A program made the position numbers and the translations under genes. This document shows, piece after piece, positions 40,790 through 51,778 of a DNA stretch of 64,000 nucleotides. The notes under the pieces were generated by a model. That model was not told where the DNA came from and made no database searches. It saw nothing but the letters and a program-made list of their open reading frames with translations. Origin of the DNA: Stutzerimonas stutzeri (GTDB lineage Bacteria > Pseudomonadota > Gammaproteobacteria > Pseudomonadales > Pseudomonadaceae). Position 1 is the first letter of the stretch. Every line of letters starts with the position of its first letter. Location: positions 992,001 to 1,056,000 of the forward strand of contig NZ_CP036186.1 in the NCBI RefSeq assembly GCF_015291885.1. The letters run 5' to 3'.

Positions 40790-42855
40790 CGTGCCTGCAC
40801 CACGATGACCTTGTCCTCGCCCAGCTCGCGGGCGAAGGCATAGGGCTGGCCGGGCGAAAGCAGTTTGTGTTCACCCGCGCCGATGGCCGGATGGCGCGCA
40901 CGGAACTGACCAATCCGCTGCCAGTGTTCGATCAGTGCGGCTATCTCAGGCCGCTCGTGCTCGGCCCAGTTCATCGAACTGCGCGTGCCCTGATACGGGT
41001 CCGAACCGCTGGCACCGAAGGCGCGCGCGCTTTCGTCGCCGTAATAGACCTGCACCGCGCCGGGCGCCAGCAGCAGGGCGGCGGCGAGGCCGCGCTGGCG
41101 GGTCAGGTTGCCCTTGGCCAGTTGGTTGAACAGCGCTGTGTCGTGGGACGAGGCGTAGCTCAGCAGGTTGTGCCCGGGCGTCTCGGCCAGGCGCCTGGCA
41201 TAGTCGGCGTAGCTGGGTTCGGCGGCGGCGAGGCAGTCGCTGGCAGCCACGGCCTGCTCCTGAAAGTCGAAGTTGATCAGCGCATCGAAGCCCTGGTTCA
41301 GATAGTCGCTGGCTTCGGGGCCGTGGCCGAACACTTCGCCGACCATCCAGAACGGCTCGCTGGCCATGGGATCGTCCGGGTTGGTACGAGCCCAATCGGC
41401 GCGGGCTCGCTCCGCGGCGGCGCGCAGTTCGGCCCAGGTGGCGGGTTCGACATGCTTGACGGTGTCGACACGAAAGCCGTCGACGCCGAACTCGCGGACC
41501 CAGCCGGTCAGCCATTCGATCAGGTAGTCGCGCACCCGGTAGCCTTCGCGCGGCTCGGCACGGGTCTGCGCCTTGTGCGCGAGAAACTCGGGCAGCGCGA
41601 CGACCGCCTCGGACTCGGTGCGGAAATCCGGCAGAAAGGCCAGCGAGCCCTTGAGTGGATCGACGGTGCTGCTGGGCGGCGTGTCGTAGTCGGCGATGCC
41701 GGCCCGCACCCAGTCACGGCCCCACCAGGCGGCCCAGTTCGGGTGCTCGTAATCCACCAGGTTATGGTAGGCGTGCAGATTCTCGTGCGGCTCCGGCTGC
41801 CAGGCGCTCCACTGCTCGGGCAGGTAGTCGGCCATGCCGTTGCGCAGGGCGCCGAAGCCCTGTTGCTGCATGTCCTGCAGGGTCGAGTAGCCGGGGTGGT
41901 TCATCACCACATCGAACAGCACGCGGATGCCGCGGGCATGGGCCTCGCTGATGAGGGTGCGCAGGTCGTCGTCGCTGCCCATGTTGGCGTCGAGCTGGGT
42001 GAAGTCGAGTGCGTAGTAGCCGTGGTAACCGTAGTGGCGGAAGTCGCCGCGATCGCCGCCGCCGACCCAGCCGTGAATCTGCTCGTAGGGCGCGCTGATC
42101 CACAGCGCGTCGACGCCCAGGCTGGCGATATGGTCGAGCCGCTCGGTCAGCCCCTTGAGGTCGCCGCCGTGGAAGGTGCCGATCTCCTGTTCTCCATCCG
42201 GCTCGCGGCCATAGCTGCGATCGTTGCCTTGATCGCCATTGGCGAAACGGTCGGTGAGCACGAAATACACCGTGGCGTTGCGCCAGTCGCGCGGTGCCGG
42301 CTTGGCCGAGTCGGCGGCTTCGAGCAGCAAGAGGCCGTCGCTGCCGGTGGCGGGGTGCAGCCTGACCCGGCCGTCGCGGACCACCGTCGTGGCGCCGGAC
42401 AGCGCGTCGCGCAGGGGCTGGCCATCGTGGAACACGTCGCCAACCGCCACCTCCACCGCGCCGCCATCCCAGGGCTGGCAGACCGACGCAGCCGCCTTCG
42501 GTTCGGCGGCCTTGATCGGCAACAAGCGCAGCGCCGCGTCCGGGCCGGTCTCGACGATCAAACGATAGCGCCCGGCCTCGGGCACTTCGTAGCGGTAGGC
42601 GCTGTCTTTGCCAAGCGGCTGACGACGGAACGGCGCAAGCGCGCTGTTTTCGACGCCTGCTTGCGGCATCACCAGATGCAGCCGACCGGGTTCAAGTTCC
42701 AGCTCCGTGTCGTAGCGATCGGCTGCCAGCGGGTTCCAGCTCGGTGACAGCGGCTGGTCGTTCAGGCGAACGCTCAGCTCGGGAGCGGCGAGGCCGGACA
42801 AGGGCAGGGCGAGGCCGAACAGTAGCGGCAGGACGGATAACCGGTGGGCACGCAT
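40786..42855 (-). CDS. malS: periplasmic alpha-amylase (MalS-like)
   Basis: This 689-residue GH13 enzyme has signal peptide [17 protein letters not shown], an N-terminal beta domain (to about 195) and a catalytic barrel starting [18 protein letters not shown]. Catalytic residues lie in [11 protein letters not shown] (Asp), FWMVGEVFG (Glu) and [10 protein letters not shown] (Asp). It would trim maltodextrins in the periplasm. The start at 42855 begins the signal peptide. It is divergent from malEFG across a 252-base region with MalT boxes, and overlaps the kinase-like gene. Confidence 0.88.
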   Translation of the reverse strand: MRAHRLSVLPLLFGLALPLSGLAAPELSVRLNDQPLSPSWNPLAADRYDTELELEPGRLHLVMPQAGVENSALAPFRRQPLGKDSAYRYEVPEAGRYRLIVETGPDAALRLLPIKAAEPKAAASVCQPWDGGAVEVAVGDVFHDGQPLRDALSGATTVVRDGRVRLHPATGSDGLLLLEAADSAKPAPRDWRNATVYFVLTDRFANGDQGNDRSYGREPDGEQEIGTFHGGDLKGLTERLDHIASLGVDALWISAPYEQIHGWVGGGDRGDFRHYGYHGYYALDFTQLDANMGSDDDLRTLISEAHARGIRVLFDVVMNHPGYSTLQDMQQQGFGALRNGMADYLPEQWSAWQPEPHENLHAYHNLVDYEHPNWAAWWGRDWVRAGIADYDTPPSSTVDPLKGSLAFLPDFRTESEAVVALPEFLAHKAQTRAEPREGYRVRDYLIEWLTGWVREFGVDGFRVDTVKHVEPATWAELRAAAERARADWARTNPDDPMASEPFWMVGEVFGHGPEASDYLNQGFDALINFDFQEQAVAASDCLAAAEPSYADYARRLAETPGHNLLSYASSHDTALFNQLAKGNLTRQRGLAAALLLAPGAVQVYYGDESARAFGASGSDPYQGTRSSMNWAEHERPEIAALIEHWQRIGQFRARHPAIGAGEHKLLSPGQPYAFARELGEDKVIVVQAR

Positions 42856-42964
42856 CAGATGTGGCTCCATTATGCTTTTTCGCTACATTTGACCGCGCGT
42901 TTGCAGCTGGGTATAGGCGTAAACGCTAGTCTGATGGCGTATTTTGTGTGGCTGCGACCAACTA

Positions 42965-43007
42965 TCTACGCCCCGCTTCTACGCCCTCCGCCCCCTTGGG
43001 GAGGAGG
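42965..43007. promoter_or_regulatory. MalT box cluster between malS and malE
   Basis: A perfect MalT box GGGGAGGAGG lies at 42998-43007, with a near match on the opposite strand at 42985-42994 (GGGGCGGAGG). Two TCTACGCCC repeats precede them at 42965-42973 and 42978-42986; the same motif recurs at 51646 and 51670. The cluster probably serves both malE and malS. Confidence 0.72.
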
Positions 43008-43107
43008 ATGCACATGGCATAGGACGCGCCGAGGATGGAACGACTGCCAGAGCCTCAGGCCGGCAGCAGGTGGAACAACTAATAAGAAGCCACGAGGAAA
43101 GCGAAGC

Positions 43108-44295
<1,188 letters not shown>

Positions 44296-44395
44296 ACCCG
44301 TCGCCGGCCGCCGCCTCGGGCGCGCCGGCGAACTATGCTCCGTTCTCAAAGGTTCCGCTCCCGTGAATGCCCGTGCCGAGTTGCCCAGCCCAGCC

Positions 44396-45928
44396 ATGAC
44401 CCGTACGACCTCCCGGGGCCTGCCCCGCTCCCTGACCAACGGCCTGCGCTGGCTGGCGTGGCTGACCTTCAACGCCTTTGCGCTGTACCTGGTGGTCGCG
44501 CTCTACGTGCAGGGGCAGATGGCCTTCGCCCTGCTCGGGCTGGTGGTGACCGGAATCGCCAGCTACCTGTTCATCAACCGGCGGATGTACGCGCAGCGCT
44601 ACATCTTTCCATCGGTGGCGGGAATGCTGGTGTTCGTCATCTTCCCGCTGCTGTACACGGTGGGCATCGGCTTTACCAACTACAGCGGCAGCAACCTGCT
44701 GAGCCTGGCCCAGGTGGAGCAGTACCACCTGAGCCAGACCTACTTGGCCGGCGAGCGTTTTCGCTTCACCCTGCACCCGAGCCCCGATGGCGAGCGGCTG
44801 CGGGTGGACAAGGGCGAGCAGGGCGTGTTCGTCAGCTCGCCGCTGACCGGCGAACCGGATGCGGAAGCACCGCTGACGCTGCAGCCGGCCGAGGACGTCG
44901 AAGGGCTGGGCGAGGCGCTGCCGCTGCGCGAGGTGATTCAGCGGCGCAAGGCGCTGGAACAATGGGTCATGCAGGGGCCGGACGGCAGCCTGCTGCGGCT
45001 GTACGGATTGCGTGAAGTCGCCGCCGTCGAACCCGTCTATCGTCAGGATGGCCCCGGCGTGCTGGTCGATACCCGCAGCGGTGCACGCCTGACCGCCGAC
45101 ATGGAGCGCGGCTTCTATGTCGACGAGACGGGCAAGGCGGTGCCGCCGGGCTTCACCGTGTTCGCCGGCTTCGCCAACTTCACCCGGGTGCTGAGCGAGC
45201 CGAGCATCCGTGAACCCTTCGTGCAGATCTTCGCCTGGACGTTCGCCTTCGCCGGGCTCACCGTGGTCTTCACGCTCGCCGTGGGGCTGGTGTTGGCCAG
45301 CCTGCTGCAATGGGAGCTGGTGCGCGGCAAGGCCTTCTACCGGCTGATGCTGATCCTGCCGTACGCGGTGCCGGGGTTCATTTCCATCCTGGTGTTCCGC
45401 GGCCTGTTCAACCAGAACTTCGGCGAGATCAACCTGCTGCTCGAGGGGCTGTTCGGCATCCGCCCGGACTGGTTCAGCGACCCGACCCTGGCACGCACGA
45501 TGATCCTCATCGTCAACACCTGGCTCGGCTATCCCTACATGCTGCTGCTGTGCATGGGCCTCTTGCAGGCCATCCCGCGGGACCAGTACGAGGCCTCGGC
45601 CATCGATGGCGCCAGTCCGCTGGACAACCTGCTGCGCATTACCCTGCCGCAGCTGATCAAGCCGCTGATGCCGCTGTTGATCGCCTGCTTCGCCTTCAAC
45701 TTCAACAACTTCGTGCTGATCACCCTTCTGACCCGCGGTGGCCCGGACATCATCGGTGCGACCACGCCGGCCGGCACCACGGATCTCTTGGTCAGCTACA
45801 CCTACCGCATCGCCTTCCAGGATTCCGGGCAGGACTTCGCCCTGGCCGCGGCCATCGCCACGATGATCTTCATCCTCGTCGGTGCCATGGCGCTGCTGAA
45901 TCTCAAACTCTCGAAAGTGAAGGTATAA
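44396..45928 (+). CDS. malF: maltose ABC transporter permease MalF
   Basis: This ~510-residue inner-membrane permease has N-terminal helices, a large periplasmic domain (about residues 95-245) and the transport-core helices. The EAA loop that contacts MalK is [26 protein letters not shown]. The start is uncertain: ATG 44396 gives [11 protein letters not shown], while GTG 44363 has AAAGG about ten bases upstream and would add 11 residues. Confidence 0.9.
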   Translation: MTRTTSRGLPRSLTNGLRWLAWLTFNAFALYLVVALYVQGQMAFALLGLVVTGIASYLFINRRMYAQRYIFPSVAGMLVFVIFPLLYTVGIGFTNYSGSNLLSLAQVEQYHLSQTYLAGERFRFTLHPSPDGERLRVDKGEQGVFVSSPLTGEPDAEAPLTLQPAEDVEGLGEALPLREVIQRRKALEQWVMQGPDGSLLRLYGLREVAAVEPVYRQDGPGVLVDTRSGARLTADMERGFYVDETGKAVPPGFTVFAGFANFTRVLSEPSIREPFVQIFAWTFAFAGLTVVFTLAVGLVLASLLQWELVRGKAFYRLMLILPYAVPGFISILVFRGLFNQNFGEINLLLEGLFGIRPDWFSDPTLARTMILIVNTWLGYPYMLLLCMGLLQAIPRDQYEASAIDGASPLDNLLRITLPQLIKPLMPLLIACFAFNFNNFVLITLLTRGGPDIIGATTPAGTTDLLVSYTYRIAFQDSGQDFALAAAIATMIFILVGAMALLNLKLSKVKV

Positions 45929-45938
45929 GGAGACGGTC

Positions 45939-46829
45939 ATGGCCATGGTGCAACCGAAATCCGCGCGTTACCGGCTCTGGGCGACCCACGCGGCGCTGCT
46001 GGCCTTCGTCGCGGCAATCCTCTTCCCGCTGCTGATGGTGGTGTCGATCTCCTTTCGCGAAGGCAACTTCGCCACCGGCAGCCTGTTTCCCGAGAACCCG
46101 ACGCTGGAACACTGGTCGCTGGCCCTCGGCATTCCCTACACCCACGAGGACGGCAGCGTGACGAACCCGCCGTTCCCGGTGCTGCTATGGCTGTGGAACT
46201 CGGTGAAGATCGCCCTGGTCAGTTCGGCGCTGATCCTGCTCCTCTCGACCACCAGTGCCTACGCCTTCGCGCGCATGCGCTTCGGCGGCAAGGCGCCGAT
46301 CCTCAAAGGCATGCTGATCTTCCAGATGTTCCCGCCGGTGCTCTCGCTGGTGGCCATCTACGCGCTGTTCGACCAGCTCGGCCAGCACGTCAGCTGGCTC
46401 GGGGTGAACAGCCACGGCGCGGTGATCGTTGCCTCGCTGGGCGGTATGGCGCTGCACATCTGGACCATCAAAGGTTACTTCGAGAGCATCGACGCCTCGC
46501 TGGAGGAGGCTGCTATCGTCGATGGGGCGACCACCTGGCAGGCGTTCTTCCATATTCTGCTGCCGATGAGCGTGCCGATCCTGGCGGTGGTGTTCATCCT
46601 CGCCTTCATCACCAGCGTCACCGAATACCCCATCGCCTCGGTGCTGCTGATGGACGTGGACAAGCTCACCCTCTCGGTCGGCGCGCAGCAGTACCTCTAT
46701 CCGCAGAACTACCTGTGGGGCGACTTCGCCGCCGCCGCGGTACTCTCCGGGCTGCCCATCACCGCCGTGTTCCTCTACTGCCAGAAGTGGATCGTCGGTG
46801 GCCTCACCGCCGGCGGGGTGAAGGGCTGA
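45939..46829 (+). CDS. malG: maltose ABC transporter permease MalG
   Basis: This 296-residue six-helix permease pairs with MalF. The EAA loop is [27 protein letters not shown], and the C-terminus ([11 protein letters not shown]) ends in the conserved tail that reaches into MalK. AAGGAG lies about 9 bases before the ATG, 10 bases after malF. It is the third gene of malEFG; malT follows after 93 bases. Confidence 0.94.
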   Translation: MAMVQPKSARYRLWATHAALLAFVAAILFPLLMVVSISFREGNFATGSLFPENPTLEHWSLALGIPYTHEDGSVTNPPFPVLLWLWNSVKIALVSSALILLLSTTSAYAFARMRFGGKAPILKGMLIFQMFPPVLSLVAIYALFDQLGQHVSWLGVNSHGAVIVASLGGMALHIWTIKGYFESIDASLEEAAIVDGATTWQAFFHILLPMSVPILAVVFILAFITSVTEYPIASVLLMDVDKLTLSVGAQQYLYPQNYLWGDFAAAAVLSGLPITAVFLYCQKWIVGGLTAGGVKG

Positions 46830-46922
46830 CCACCTGAGTTGAACGAGGCGCAAGACCGGGGAGCGGGAGCGGTGCGAACCGGTGCGCCAGACCACGACAA
46901 GAACAAGAACAGGGAACCGTCC

Positions 46923-49670
46923 ATGAATGCCGCGATGCCACCTCTACTGCCATTGATCCCCACCAAGCTGGCGATCCCCATGCTGCCGCCGGGCCTGCTC
47001 GAACGCCCACGACTGGACGAGTGGCAACTGCGCCTGCCACAGGTACGCCTGGCCGTGCTGCATGCGGCCAGCGGCTTCGGCAAAACCACCCTTGCAGCGC
47101 AATGGGCGCGGGCCTTCGATGGCCGCGTCGCCTGGCTACAGCTGCATGCCAGCGACAACCTGGCGCTGCAGTTCGGCCGCTACCTGACCCAGGCGCTGGA
47201 CCGCCAGCTCGATGCCGGTTGCCCGCTATCCGCTGCACTCGCCGAGCAGGGCCAGGTCTCGCTGGATGCGCTGTTCACTCAACTGCTGGCCGAACTGCCG
47301 GGCGAGCACGAGGCGATCCTGATCGTGCTCGATGAATTTGAAGTGCTGCACGAGCGTGAGCTGATCGCCGGGCTGCGCTTCTTCCTGCGGCATATGCCCT
47401 GCTGGATGACGTTGCTGGTGTGCAGCCGCCGGCTGCCGGAGCTTGGCGTTGCCGAGCTGCGGGTCAAGCATCAGCTGCTGCTGCTCGATGCCCGCCAGCT
47501 GGCGTTCGAGGACGACGAGGTTCAGGCCCTGCTGGAGCTGGGCGTGCCGGTAAACATCAACCGCGAGCAGGTCGAACGGCTTAACCGCCGCATCGGTGGC
47601 TGGCCCTGCGCACTGCAGCTGGCGCTGCAGGAAGTGCAGACCAGCCGCGGCATGGACCTGTTTCTGGAAAACCTGCTGCTTGGCCACCCCGATATCCGCG
47701 ACTACATGCGCGAACAGGTGGTCGAGGGTCTGCCTGAAGACCTGCGTGGTTTTCTTGAAGCCACTTGCCTGCTCGATCGCTTTGATGCGGCACTGGCCGA
47801 CCGCCTGACCGAAGCCTGCCACGGCCGCGAAATGCTCGAGCGGCTCGAGCGCAGCGGGCTGTTCATCCAGCCGCTGGACAGCCTGCGTCGCTGGTACAGC
47901 TATCACCCATTGTTCGCCGTGTTCCTGCAGGGCGAGCTGCGCACCCACCAGCCGCAGCGGGTCAATCAGCTGCATCTGCGTGCCGCCGAGGCGCTACTGG
48001 CCGAGAACATGCCCGAAGAGGCCGCACGGCACGCGGTGCAGGCGAGTGATCCGCAGCAGGTCGCGGAAATTCTGCAGCGCCACGGGCGCGCCTTCTATCG
48101 TCAGGGCCGTCTCGGGCTATTGCAGCAATGCCTGGAAACCCTGCCGGAGCCGGTAATCGCCGGCTCGCCGCTGCTAACCCTGTTGCAGGCCTGGGTGTCG
48201 CAGAACTCCTATCAGTTCGATCACGTCGAGCGCTGGTTCAAGGCCAGCGAGCTGACCCTGCAGCGCAGCTGCTCCGAACAGGATTGGGCGCGCATTGTCT
48301 GCGAGTTCAATGCCGTCCGGGCGCAGGTGGCGATGAACCAGGGCGATGAACAACGCGCCATCGCACTGGCTCAGGAGGCGCTGACCCGCGAACCGCTGAT
48401 CATGCGCACCTCGCGCGTGGCAGCGATGTCAGGGCTGGCCGAGGCGCATTTCGTGCAGGGGGCACTGCCGCAGGCGCAGAAGCAGTACGAGGAAGCCGAG
48501 CGTCGCGCACGGGAGATCAATGCTTCGCATCTGGTGGTGTGGAACCTTGGCCAACTGTCTGAAATCGCCATCGCCCAGGGGCATCTGCAGAAGGCCTACA
48601 CGCTGCAGGAAAGGGCCATCCAGTACATCGAACAGCAGAACCTGCAGGCCACGCCGATTGTCGAGTTCATCTACCGGATACGCGGTCAGGTGCTGCTGGA
48701 GTGGCATCAGCTGGATGCCGCCGAGCAGTGCGCGCTGCAGGGCATCCAGATTCTCGACGAACTTGGTGACCAGCGCTGGCGCCTACAGAGCCACGCACTG
48801 CTGGCCGGCGTCGCCTACGCCCGCGGCCAGCAGAATGCCTGTGCCGATTACATTAGCCAGATGCAAACGATGCTCGCCGATGACCGCTACCACATCGACT
48901 GGCTGGCCAACGCCCATGCGGTGATGCTTGCCTACTGGGATTCCAGCCAGGATCGCGAGGCGATTCGCCAATGGCTGATCAGCGCGCCGCCGGTCAGTGC
49001 CGGTGCCAACCACTTTTCCCAGCTCAACGCGCGCAACCACGCCCGTGCCCATGTGGCGCTGGGGCAGCTGGACAGCGCGCTGCCCATCCTGCGCCAGCTG
49101 CTGACCGACGCCGAGTGTCACGGTCTGCTGATGGACCGCAATCGCAACCACATCCTCCTGGCGCAGCTGCACTGGCTGCGTGAAGAACGCCAGCAGGCGC
49201 TGGATCACCTGCAGCGCGCCATGTCCCTGGCCAGCGGTAGCGGCGCAATCGGCAGCTTCCTGCGAGTCGGCAAGCCGATCATCGGCATGCTCAAGTGCCT
49301 GCTGCATGAGCGCACCCTCGACGAGCCGGAAGCCCAGCGTGCCACGCGGCTGATCCAGCTGGCGCAGCAGCAGCGCGACTTCAGTCGCGCCATCCGCATC
49401 ACCCTCGACGAGGCGGTGATCCAGGACATCATCAACCGTCCCGACGTACCCGAGCTGATCCGCCGCTCACCGCTGACCCGGCGCGAATGGCAGGTGCTCA
49501 GCCTGATCCACGCCGGGCAGTCCAACGAGCAGATCGCCGATCACCTCAACGTCGCGCCCACCACCATCAAGACGCACATCCGCAGCCTCTACCAGAAGCT
49601 CAACATCGCCCATCGCAGCGAAGCGGTGCAGCTGGCACGCGACCTGCTGAGCAAGATTCAGGGCGACTAG
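46923..49670 (+). CDS. malT: MalT, ATP-dependent activator of the maltose regulon
   Basis: This 915-residue STAND-family activator has an N-terminal nucleotide-binding module (Walker A HAASGFGKTTLAAQWA; Walker B-like LIVLDEFEVLH), a winged-helix region, TPR-like repeats (about 400-800) and a C-terminal LuxR-type HTH (LTRREWQVLSLIHAGQSNEQIADHLNVAPTTIKTHIRSLYQKL). In the presence of maltotriose and ATP it oligomerises and binds MalT boxes. The start at 46923 has GGGAA upstream and gives the usual IPTKLAIP beginning. It probably controls the operons at 34900-54600. Confidence 0.92.
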   Translation: MNAAMPPLLPLIPTKLAIPMLPPGLLERPRLDEWQLRLPQVRLAVLHAASGFGKTTLAAQWARAFDGRVAWLQLHASDNLALQFGRYLTQALDRQLDAGCPLSAALAEQGQVSLDALFTQLLAELPGEHEAILIVLDEFEVLHERELIAGLRFFLRHMPCWMTLLVCSRRLPELGVAELRVKHQLLLLDARQLAFEDDEVQALLELGVPVNINREQVERLNRRIGGWPCALQLALQEVQTSRGMDLFLENLLLGHPDIRDYMREQVVEGLPEDLRGFLEATCLLDRFDAALADRLTEACHGREMLERLERSGLFIQPLDSLRRWYSYHPLFAVFLQGELRTHQPQRVNQLHLRAAEALLAENMPEEAARHAVQASDPQQVAEILQRHGRAFYRQGRLGLLQQCLETLPEPVIAGSPLLTLLQAWVSQNSYQFDHVERWFKASELTLQRSCSEQDWARIVCEFNAVRAQVAMNQGDEQRAIALAQEALTREPLIMRTSRVAAMSGLAEAHFVQGALPQAQKQYEEAERRAREINASHLVVWNLGQLSEIAIAQGHLQKAYTLQERAIQYIEQQNLQATPIVEFIYRIRGQVLLEWHQLDAAEQCALQGIQILDELGDQRWRLQSHALLAGVAYARGQQNACADYISQMQTMLADDRYHIDWLANAHAVMLAYWDSSQDREAIRQWLISAPPVSAGANHFSQLNARNHARAHVALGQLDSALPILRQLLTDAECHGLLMDRNRNHILLAQLHWLREERQQALDHLQRAMSLASGSGAIGSFLRVGKPIIGMLKCLLHERTLDEPEAQRATRLIQLAQQQRDFSRAIRITLDEAVIQDIINRPDVPELIRRSPLTRREWQVLSLIHAGQSNEQIADHLNVAPTTIKTHIRSLYQKLNIAHRSEAVQLARDLLSKIQGD

Positions 49671-49806
49671 GCCCGCTCGCCGCCGCCGATGCGACCGGCT
49701 ATGCTCGCGGGCCGTACAGCACAACAGGGATGTGGCGGATGATAACGACAGCTCAACGAACCGGCCGGCGCCCGCTCGGCGCAGCACAGCACGACGGAGG
49801 CCGCCC

Positions 49807-50235
49807 ATGAGCCTGGCCCGCGTGCTGTTTATCGCCGCCGTCCTGGGTCTCGGCTACAAACTGTGGAGCGGCCATCAGCAGGAGGCATTGCTCCAGGCAA
49901 GCACGACAAGCAGCCCCTCGGGGTTCATCTCGGTGGCGATGCCCGGTGGTGCGCGCCCGGGCGTGGTGATGGTTTTTGCGCCGGTCAACTGTCCTTCTGA
50001 TGAAGCGCGGCGGGCCGACGAGCTGGCGGCCGGGCTGTCCCGTATGGGCATCGCGGTGCAACGCTCCAGTCACTTCAGTACCGAGACGAACAACCCCAAC
50101 GCCGAGCAGCAGGCCAAGCTGCAGCGCACCGTCGCGGTGCTAAACGGTGGCATTCCCGCCGTGTTCCTCAATGGCATGGGCAAGGCCAACCCGACCCTGG
50201 ACGAGGTAGTGGCCCAGGTTCGCGCGCCGCGCTGA
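49807..50235 (+). CDS. small membrane-anchored protein with thioredoxin-like features, unknown function
   Basis: This 142-residue protein has an N-terminal anchor (ARVLFIAAVLGLGYKLW) and a periplasmic domain of about 110 residues. The segment GVVMVFAPVNCPSDEARRADELAAGLSRMGI followed by a GGIPAVFLNG strand resembles a thioredoxin/glutaredoxin arrangement with a single cysteine in NCPS; this is suggestive only. GGAGG precedes the ATG at 49807. It follows malT but nothing ties it to maltose use. Confidence 0.6.
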   Translation: MSLARVLFIAAVLGLGYKLWSGHQQEALLQASTTSSPSGFISVAMPGGARPGVVMVFAPVNCPSDEARRADELAAGLSRMGIAVQRSSHFSTETNNPNAEQQAKLQRTVAVLNGGIPAVFLNGMGKANPTLDEVVAQVRAPR

Positions 50236-50280
50236 GCTCACCGGCAGTGCGCCGATAGCGCTTGGGCTGCAGGGCGCCGC

Positions 50281-50904
50281 TTAGCCCTTCCATTGCGTTT
50301 GGAAGAAGGCGGGCAGGGTGTTGGCGCGCTGCGACGCTGAGGTCAGATGCGGAAAGGCGCCGTCCGGCGCCAGCGTGTCGGGCAGGGTGATACGGGCGAA
50401 GTCATAGGCGACCACCGCGCTGATATCCACCTGGCCCATGCGCTCGCCCAGCAATGGTCGCTCGCCGCGCTCGGCCTGGCGTGCGTCCAGCAACGCCAGC
50501 GCGCCGCGCGCCTGATCCTCGCAATGGCGGTACCAGTCGTCCCAGACCAGCCCTTCCGGCCGCCGATCGCGTTCGTAGTACGCCGCCACGGTTTTCTCGC
50601 AGGCACCGACGGCGAAGGCCAGCAGGTTCATCGCCTCGCTGCGCTGGGGGCCGGACAGCGGCAGCAGTGCGCGCTCGGCGCCCGCCTGCTGATCGAAATA
50701 ATCGAGGATAGCGTTGCTGTCGATGAGCACCTGGCCATCGTCCAGCACCAGCGCCGGCAAGCGACCCAGCGGCGAGTATTCGCGAATCTTCAGACTATCC
50801 GTCAGGACGCTGAGCGGTTCGTTGGTGAATGGTATGTCCAACAGATGCAGGCTGACGCCGACGCGGCGGACGAAAGGCGACATGTAGCGACCGATCAGTT
50901 TCAC
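50281..50904 (-). CDS. glutathione S-transferase family protein
   Basis: This 207-residue protein has an N-terminal thioredoxin-like domain (KLIGRYMSPFVRRVGVSLHLL, LPALVLDDGQVLIDSNAILDYFD with the cis-Pro and Glu/Asp-Ser glutathione site) and an all-helical C-domain. The Ser in MSPFVRR is the likely catalytic position. The GTG at 50904 was chosen because GGAG lies 8 bases upstream and the GST fold begins at once. Substrate unknown; it is unrelated to the mal genes on either side. Confidence 0.82.
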   Translation of the reverse strand: MKLIGRYMSPFVRRVGVSLHLLDIPFTNEPLSVLTDSLKIREYSPLGRLPALVLDDGQVLIDSNAILDYFDQQAGAERALLPLSGPQRSEAMNLLAFAVGACEKTVAAYYERDRRPEGLVWDDWYRHCEDQARGALALLDARQAERGERPLLGERMGQVDISAVVAYDFARITLPDTLAPDGAFPHLTSASQRANTLPAFFQTQWKG

Positions 50905-51079
50905 AGGCAGTGCTCCAGAGGCGATTGGGCAGTGCATCAACCCTAGTCGAGCCCGCCGGTGGATGCGAAGGCGTCGGGCGGAACCATCCATCGCCTCGTC
51001 CGTTGGCCGTCGGGCGGGGGAGGAGGAGTGCAGCGCCTGGCTGTGGCACCCTCGGGCTTTCAGAGATGGAGGCGTTGCC

Positions 51080-51628
51080 ATGGCGATGAGCGAGAAACAG
51101 AAGATGCTGGCCGGCGAGCTTTACTACCCCGGTGACCCGGAGATCCTTGCCGACCAGGCCGCGGCCAAGGCCTGGATGGTGCGCTACAACGCAGCGCTGG
51201 CCGCCTCGCCGGACGAGCGCCGGGCGCTGCTGGCCGAGCGGCTGGCCTCGGTCGGTGCCGGTGCGGTGATCCGCCCGCCGTTCCACTGCGACTACGGCTA
51301 CAACATCCACCTGGGCGAAGGCGCCTTTCTCAATTTCAACTGCGTGATTCTCGATGTGGTCGAGGTGCATATCGGCGCCGGTGCGCAGATCGGTCCGGCG
51401 GTGCAGCTCTACACCGCCGATCACCCGCGTGACCCCGAGGCGCGCCGCACGGGCGTGGAGTTCGGCCGGCCGATCCATATCGGTCGAAACGTCTGGGTTG
51501 GCGGCGGGGCGATCATCCTCCCGGGTGTGACGGTCGGTGACGACGCGGTGATCGGCGCCGGCAGCGTGGTCACCCGTGACGTGCCGGCTGGTGCCACGGT
51601 GGTCGGCAACCCGGCGCGGCTGCGCTGA
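51080..51628 (+). CDS. maa: maltose O-acetyltransferase family protein
   Basis: This 182-residue left-handed beta-helix acetyltransferase has the Maa N-domain (EKQKMLAGELYYPGDPEILADQAAAKAWM) followed by hexapeptide repeats (IGAGAQIGPAVQLYTADHPRD with the catalytic His, VWVGGGAIILPGVTVGDDAVIGAGSVVTRDV). It transfers acetyl from acetyl-CoA to maltose or related sugars. Its place in the mal cluster supports that substrate. GGAGG precedes the ATG at 51080. Confidence 0.87.
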   Translation: MAMSEKQKMLAGELYYPGDPEILADQAAAKAWMVRYNAALAASPDERRALLAERLASVGAGAVIRPPFHCDYGYNIHLGEGAFLNFNCVILDVVEVHIGAGAQIGPAVQLYTADHPRDPEARRTGVEFGRPIHIGRNVWVGGGAIILPGVTVGDDAVIGAGSVVTRDVPAGATVVGNPARLR

Positions 51629-51645
51629 CCGGCTCGCTGTCGCCG

Positions 51646-51678
51646 TCTACGCCCTCGGTCAGCGGGCCGTCTACGCCC
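51646..51678 (+). promoter_or_regulatory. paired TCTACGCCC motifs before the alpha-glucosidase gene
   Basis: TCTACGCCC occurs at 51646-51654 and 51670-51678, 24 bases apart, about 100-130 bases before the start codon at 51779. The same nonamer occurs twice beside the MalT box at 42998, so it may be part of a MalT-responsive promoter. Confidence 0.42.
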
Positions 51679-51778
51679 GGCCCTTACGCCTGCAATAGCC
51701 CGCCGCCGGAGGATGTTGCGACCGGTTGCCGCACCTAGAGTGGCCACATCTTCACTGGTCACTCATAGGTAACGTGGC

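Noticed and set aside
40681..42747. 688-residue plus-strand open frame
   Set aside because: It is antisense to malS, which has a signal peptide and the GH13 catalytic residues; the plus frame has biased, repetitive composition.
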